DNA of 64,000 nt from Tieghemiomyces parasiticus (lineage: Eukaryota > Kickxellomycota > Dimargaritomycetes > Dimargaritales > Dimargaritaceae): positions 62,001 to 126,000 of the forward strand of contig JANBPT010000005.1 of NCBI GenBank assembly GCA_027575765.1, written 5' to 3'. Under the pieces are notes generated by a model. It did not search any database. It had not been told where the DNA came from and was given only the letters and a program-made list of their open reading frames with translations. Below are positions 62,192 to 64,000 of this stretch, piece after piece; positions within the stretch are counted from its first letter, which is position 1, and each line of letters starts with the position of its first letter. The position numbers and the translations under genes were made by a program.

Positions 62192-64000
62192 TCAGTTCAG
62201 CTCCGGCTCATGCACCAGGCCCAAGTAATGCCAGAACCCACGCTTCCCACGGACGTAATCCAGGACGTTGATGAGGTTCCGCAGGACGGTCTGGACTCCC
62301 CACAAGCCGACACGTTTGAGCCGGCGATTGCGTTCGCGTTCGTCGTAAGCCAGCTGCACGAACCCCTTACCAATCTCGGCAGAGGCCCGATCAACAAACC
62401 CAGAATCGTAGAAACTCCAAGCCCCGTCGAAGGCCTCGTACGGCATGGTAAACCGGCATGGGATTGCCGTGGCGGTGCGGTGGGCATTGACAAAGGCTAC
62501 GATGGGGCGGATGAGGGCGTTGTTAAGGTACGAGAGGTCGGCGGTTTGAAGGGGTACAGACGCCCGCGTATTGCGGAGAGTCACCTGCAGGTCGAAGCGC
62601 AGTTGCATCGGTGGGTCGTGCCCATCGGTCGTTGAGATTGTCGCTCCGTCCGGGGTCGGCCGCAGGTGGCGGCGGCGGCGGCGGCGCAGGGAAGGTAATA
62701 GGAAGGGATCGCCGCTGAGACCATAGCGAGCCGGGTCCGCGTTGACGACGCGGTGTACCTGGTCGAGACTGGGCAACCGGGCCTCATCGCCGGGTTGAAC
62801 CGCAGCGGGCGAAGATGGGGATGACGCGGGGTCGTCCAGGAAAGCCAGCCGAGGGGATTGGGTGATGGCTTGTTCGAGGTCATCGGCAAGCTCGTTAACA
62901 AGCTTCTTGAGGGGTTCGGCGTGGGGGTCCACCGGAAAGGTGATAATGGCATCTACGTCGACCTGGCCGTCGTGGATCCAGCCGAAGGGACCTTCGGCAC
63001 CAGCGTTGAGATGACTAATATTGACTCCGTCGATCCGCAGGTGAGACTTCTTGACGGTGCTCCCGTGATCCGGGGCGATAAGGCAACGGCTCTGCTCGGC
63101 GGCATGGATCAGGGAAGACGGGTCGACATGGTTGGGGAGCTGGCCCTGGACGTTGACGGAGGGACGGCCAGTGGGTAGTGATGGCTGCGTGGAAGAGGCG
63201 GTGGCGGTGGTGGCAGCAATACTGGTCGACGGATCTTGGGCGCGGTGGATGCTGAACAGGCAGTTATCGTAGGTCCCCACCATTGAATCGGCCGAGATAA
63301 TATCGAGGAGTAGCCATTGCTGGCGGAGCTGCGGGAGGGACGCCGAGAAGATGGAGATGGGGAACGCTGGGAAGTTATCGGGGTAATGCACATAGATCAG
63401 AGCATCCTCAAGACGGAAACTCTCCAGTTCGAAGTGGCCCGGCCGGTGGCGCGCCCTTTCCTCCGCCGGAATATAGGGCACGTCTGGGTCCCAGAACACG
63501 TGGGTCCGATCGACCACTCCGCGGATGCCTTTGACTCTACAGTCCTTGACCAGCCCTTTGCCGTCCATCCATCGCCATAGCGAAAAGGTCACATCAATCT
63601 GGTCCACCTTAAGATCGTACATGGTATAGTTGAGGGCGTTACGGTCGAGCTGGTGGGCCGCTGGGTCACCGTGGCCGTGATCGACACCGTCGGCCCCATC
63701 AACGTGGTAATGGTCGTCGAATCGGGTGTAGCGACCTTGCGACCGGGGATCGTTGGTCTGCCGCCGCCGTTCCCGTTCGGCGTACTCGGGCCCCAGGTGA
63801 ATCGATACATTGCGTAGTGAGATGTGGCCGTTACGCCAGCTGGGGGATATCGAAGATTCAAAGGTGAAGGTGGCACCCGTCAGGGTCATGAGGTATTCGC
63901 CGAGTTTGTGGGCGACATAGTCCTCGAAGGACAGGCCGTTAGCGATGGCCAGCACGAGACTGAAGAAGGTGGTGGTACCGATTAGCACGAAGAGGGCATT
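62192..64000 (-). CDS. MDM31: Mdm31/Mdm32-family mitochondrial inner-membrane protein (5' end beyond window)
   Basis: About 602 codons are visible and the frame runs off the window's right edge. The visible start NALFVLIGTTTFFSLVLAIAN is the membrane segment that in Mdm31 follows the presequence, so the true ATG lies outside. Next come FEDYVAHKLGEYL, FESSISPSWRNGHISLRNVS, YTMYDLKVDQIDVTFSLWRW and KDCRVKGIRGVVDRTHV, all diagnostic of Mdm31/32. The C-terminal part FTMPYEAFDGAWSFYDSGF also matches. The protein works in lipid transfer and morphology of mitochondria. Two low-complexity inserts (charged/His-rich near 80-110, Ser/Thr-rich near 260-285) distinguish it from yeast. Mdm31 fits better than Mdm32, but I cannot separate them with certainty. 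Confidence 0.92.
   Translation of the reverse strand, partial: NALFVLIGTTTFFSLVLAIANGLSFEDYVAHKLGEYLMTLTGATFTFESSISPSWRNGHISLRNVSIHLGPEYAERERRRQTNDPRSQGRYTRFDDHYHVDGADGVDHGHGDPAAHQLDRNALNYTMYDLKVDQIDVTFSLWRWMDGKGLVKDCRVKGIRGVVDRTHVFWDPDVPYIPAEERARHRPGHFELESFRLEDALIYVHYPDNFPAFPISIFSASLPQLRQQWLLLDIISADSMVGTYDNCLFSIHRAQDPSTSIAATTATASSTQPSLPTGRPSVNVQGQLPNHVDPSSLIHAAEQSRCLIAPDHGSTVKKSHLRIDGVNISHLNAGAEGPFGWIHDGQVDVDAIITFPVDPHAEPLKKLVNELADDLEQAITQSPRLAFLDDPASSPSSPAAVQPGDEARLPSLDQVHRVVNADPARYGLSGDPFLLPSLRRRRRRHLRPTPDGATISTTDGHDPPMQLRFDLQVTLRNTRASVPLQTADLSYLNNALIRPIVAFVNAHRTATAIPCRFTMPYEAFDGAWSFYDSGFVDRASAEIGKGFVQLAYDERERNRRLKRVGLWGVQTVLRNLINVLDYVRGKRGFWHYLGLVHEPELN

Overview
The window looks like nuclear DNA of an early-diverging (zygomycete-grade) fungus. 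Genes have strong C/G third-codon preference, spliceosomal introns (GTAAGT-type donors, mostly 100-200 bases, up to about 480) and intergenic DNA of lower GC. The gene set mixes classic fungal genes (Vrg4-type GDP-mannose transporter, Mdm31, Tim23, Pex7, Mpo1, an Ssh4/Ear1-like SPRY protein) with genes familiar from animals and basal fungi (RalGAP-beta, TOE1, POT1 with a zinc-bearing C-terminus, TMEM245, an SNX13/14/25/Mdm1-type sorting nexin). Placement in Zoopagomycota, for example near Kickxellomycotina or Dimargaritales, is my inference only. I found no convincing tRNA, rRNA, CRISPR or intact transposon.

Layout. 0.3-5.4 kb: a large minus-strand PXA-RGS-PX sorting nexin. 5.4-13.6 kb: a gene-poor island that is not blank. 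It holds at least three decayed coding relics, two of them small secreted-type proteins with stops and a frameshift. 13.7-15 kb: the most unusual gene of the window, an intact secreted precursor with an Asp-Ala repeat pro-region followed by three Kex2-delimited basic repeats. 15.3-22.1 kb: Mpo1-like, 5-formyl-THF cyclo-ligase (six exons), PEX7 (three exons) and CMC4 (a start-codon-only first exon). 24-26 kb: a secreted CAP/PR-1 protein and ribosomal protein eL30. 27-30.3 kb: TOE1 and the GDP-mannose transporter, convergent. 31.9-39.4 kb: RalGAP-beta. 40.2-42.8 kb: SPRY/PPxY protein and a Nem1/CTDNEP1 phosphatase, convergent. 43.8-47.4 kb: TMEM245 and a tail-anchored microprotein. 48.1-56.7 kb: POT1 and a Gea/GBF1-type ARF exchange factor, divergent. 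57.3-64 kb: a secreted double-psi beta-barrel protein, Tim23 and the C-terminal part of Mdm31, cut by the window end.

There is no operon-like logic; most genes are unrelated housekeeping genes. Two themes recur: membrane traffic and lipid biology (sorting nexin, GBF1, Vrg4, RalGAP-beta, Nem1, Mpo1, SPRY/PPxY adaptor), and mitochondria (CMC4, Tim23, Mdm31). The accessory layer is secreted proteins: the Kex2-repeat precursor, the CAP protein, the expansin-like protein and the decayed neighbours of the precursor. The best candidate for something undescribed is the charge-balanced Kex2-repeat precursor at 13745-14950 and the graveyard of secreted-protein relics next to it.

All intron boundaries below were chosen by hand from splice signals, reading frame and remembered family conservation. 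They are predictions.
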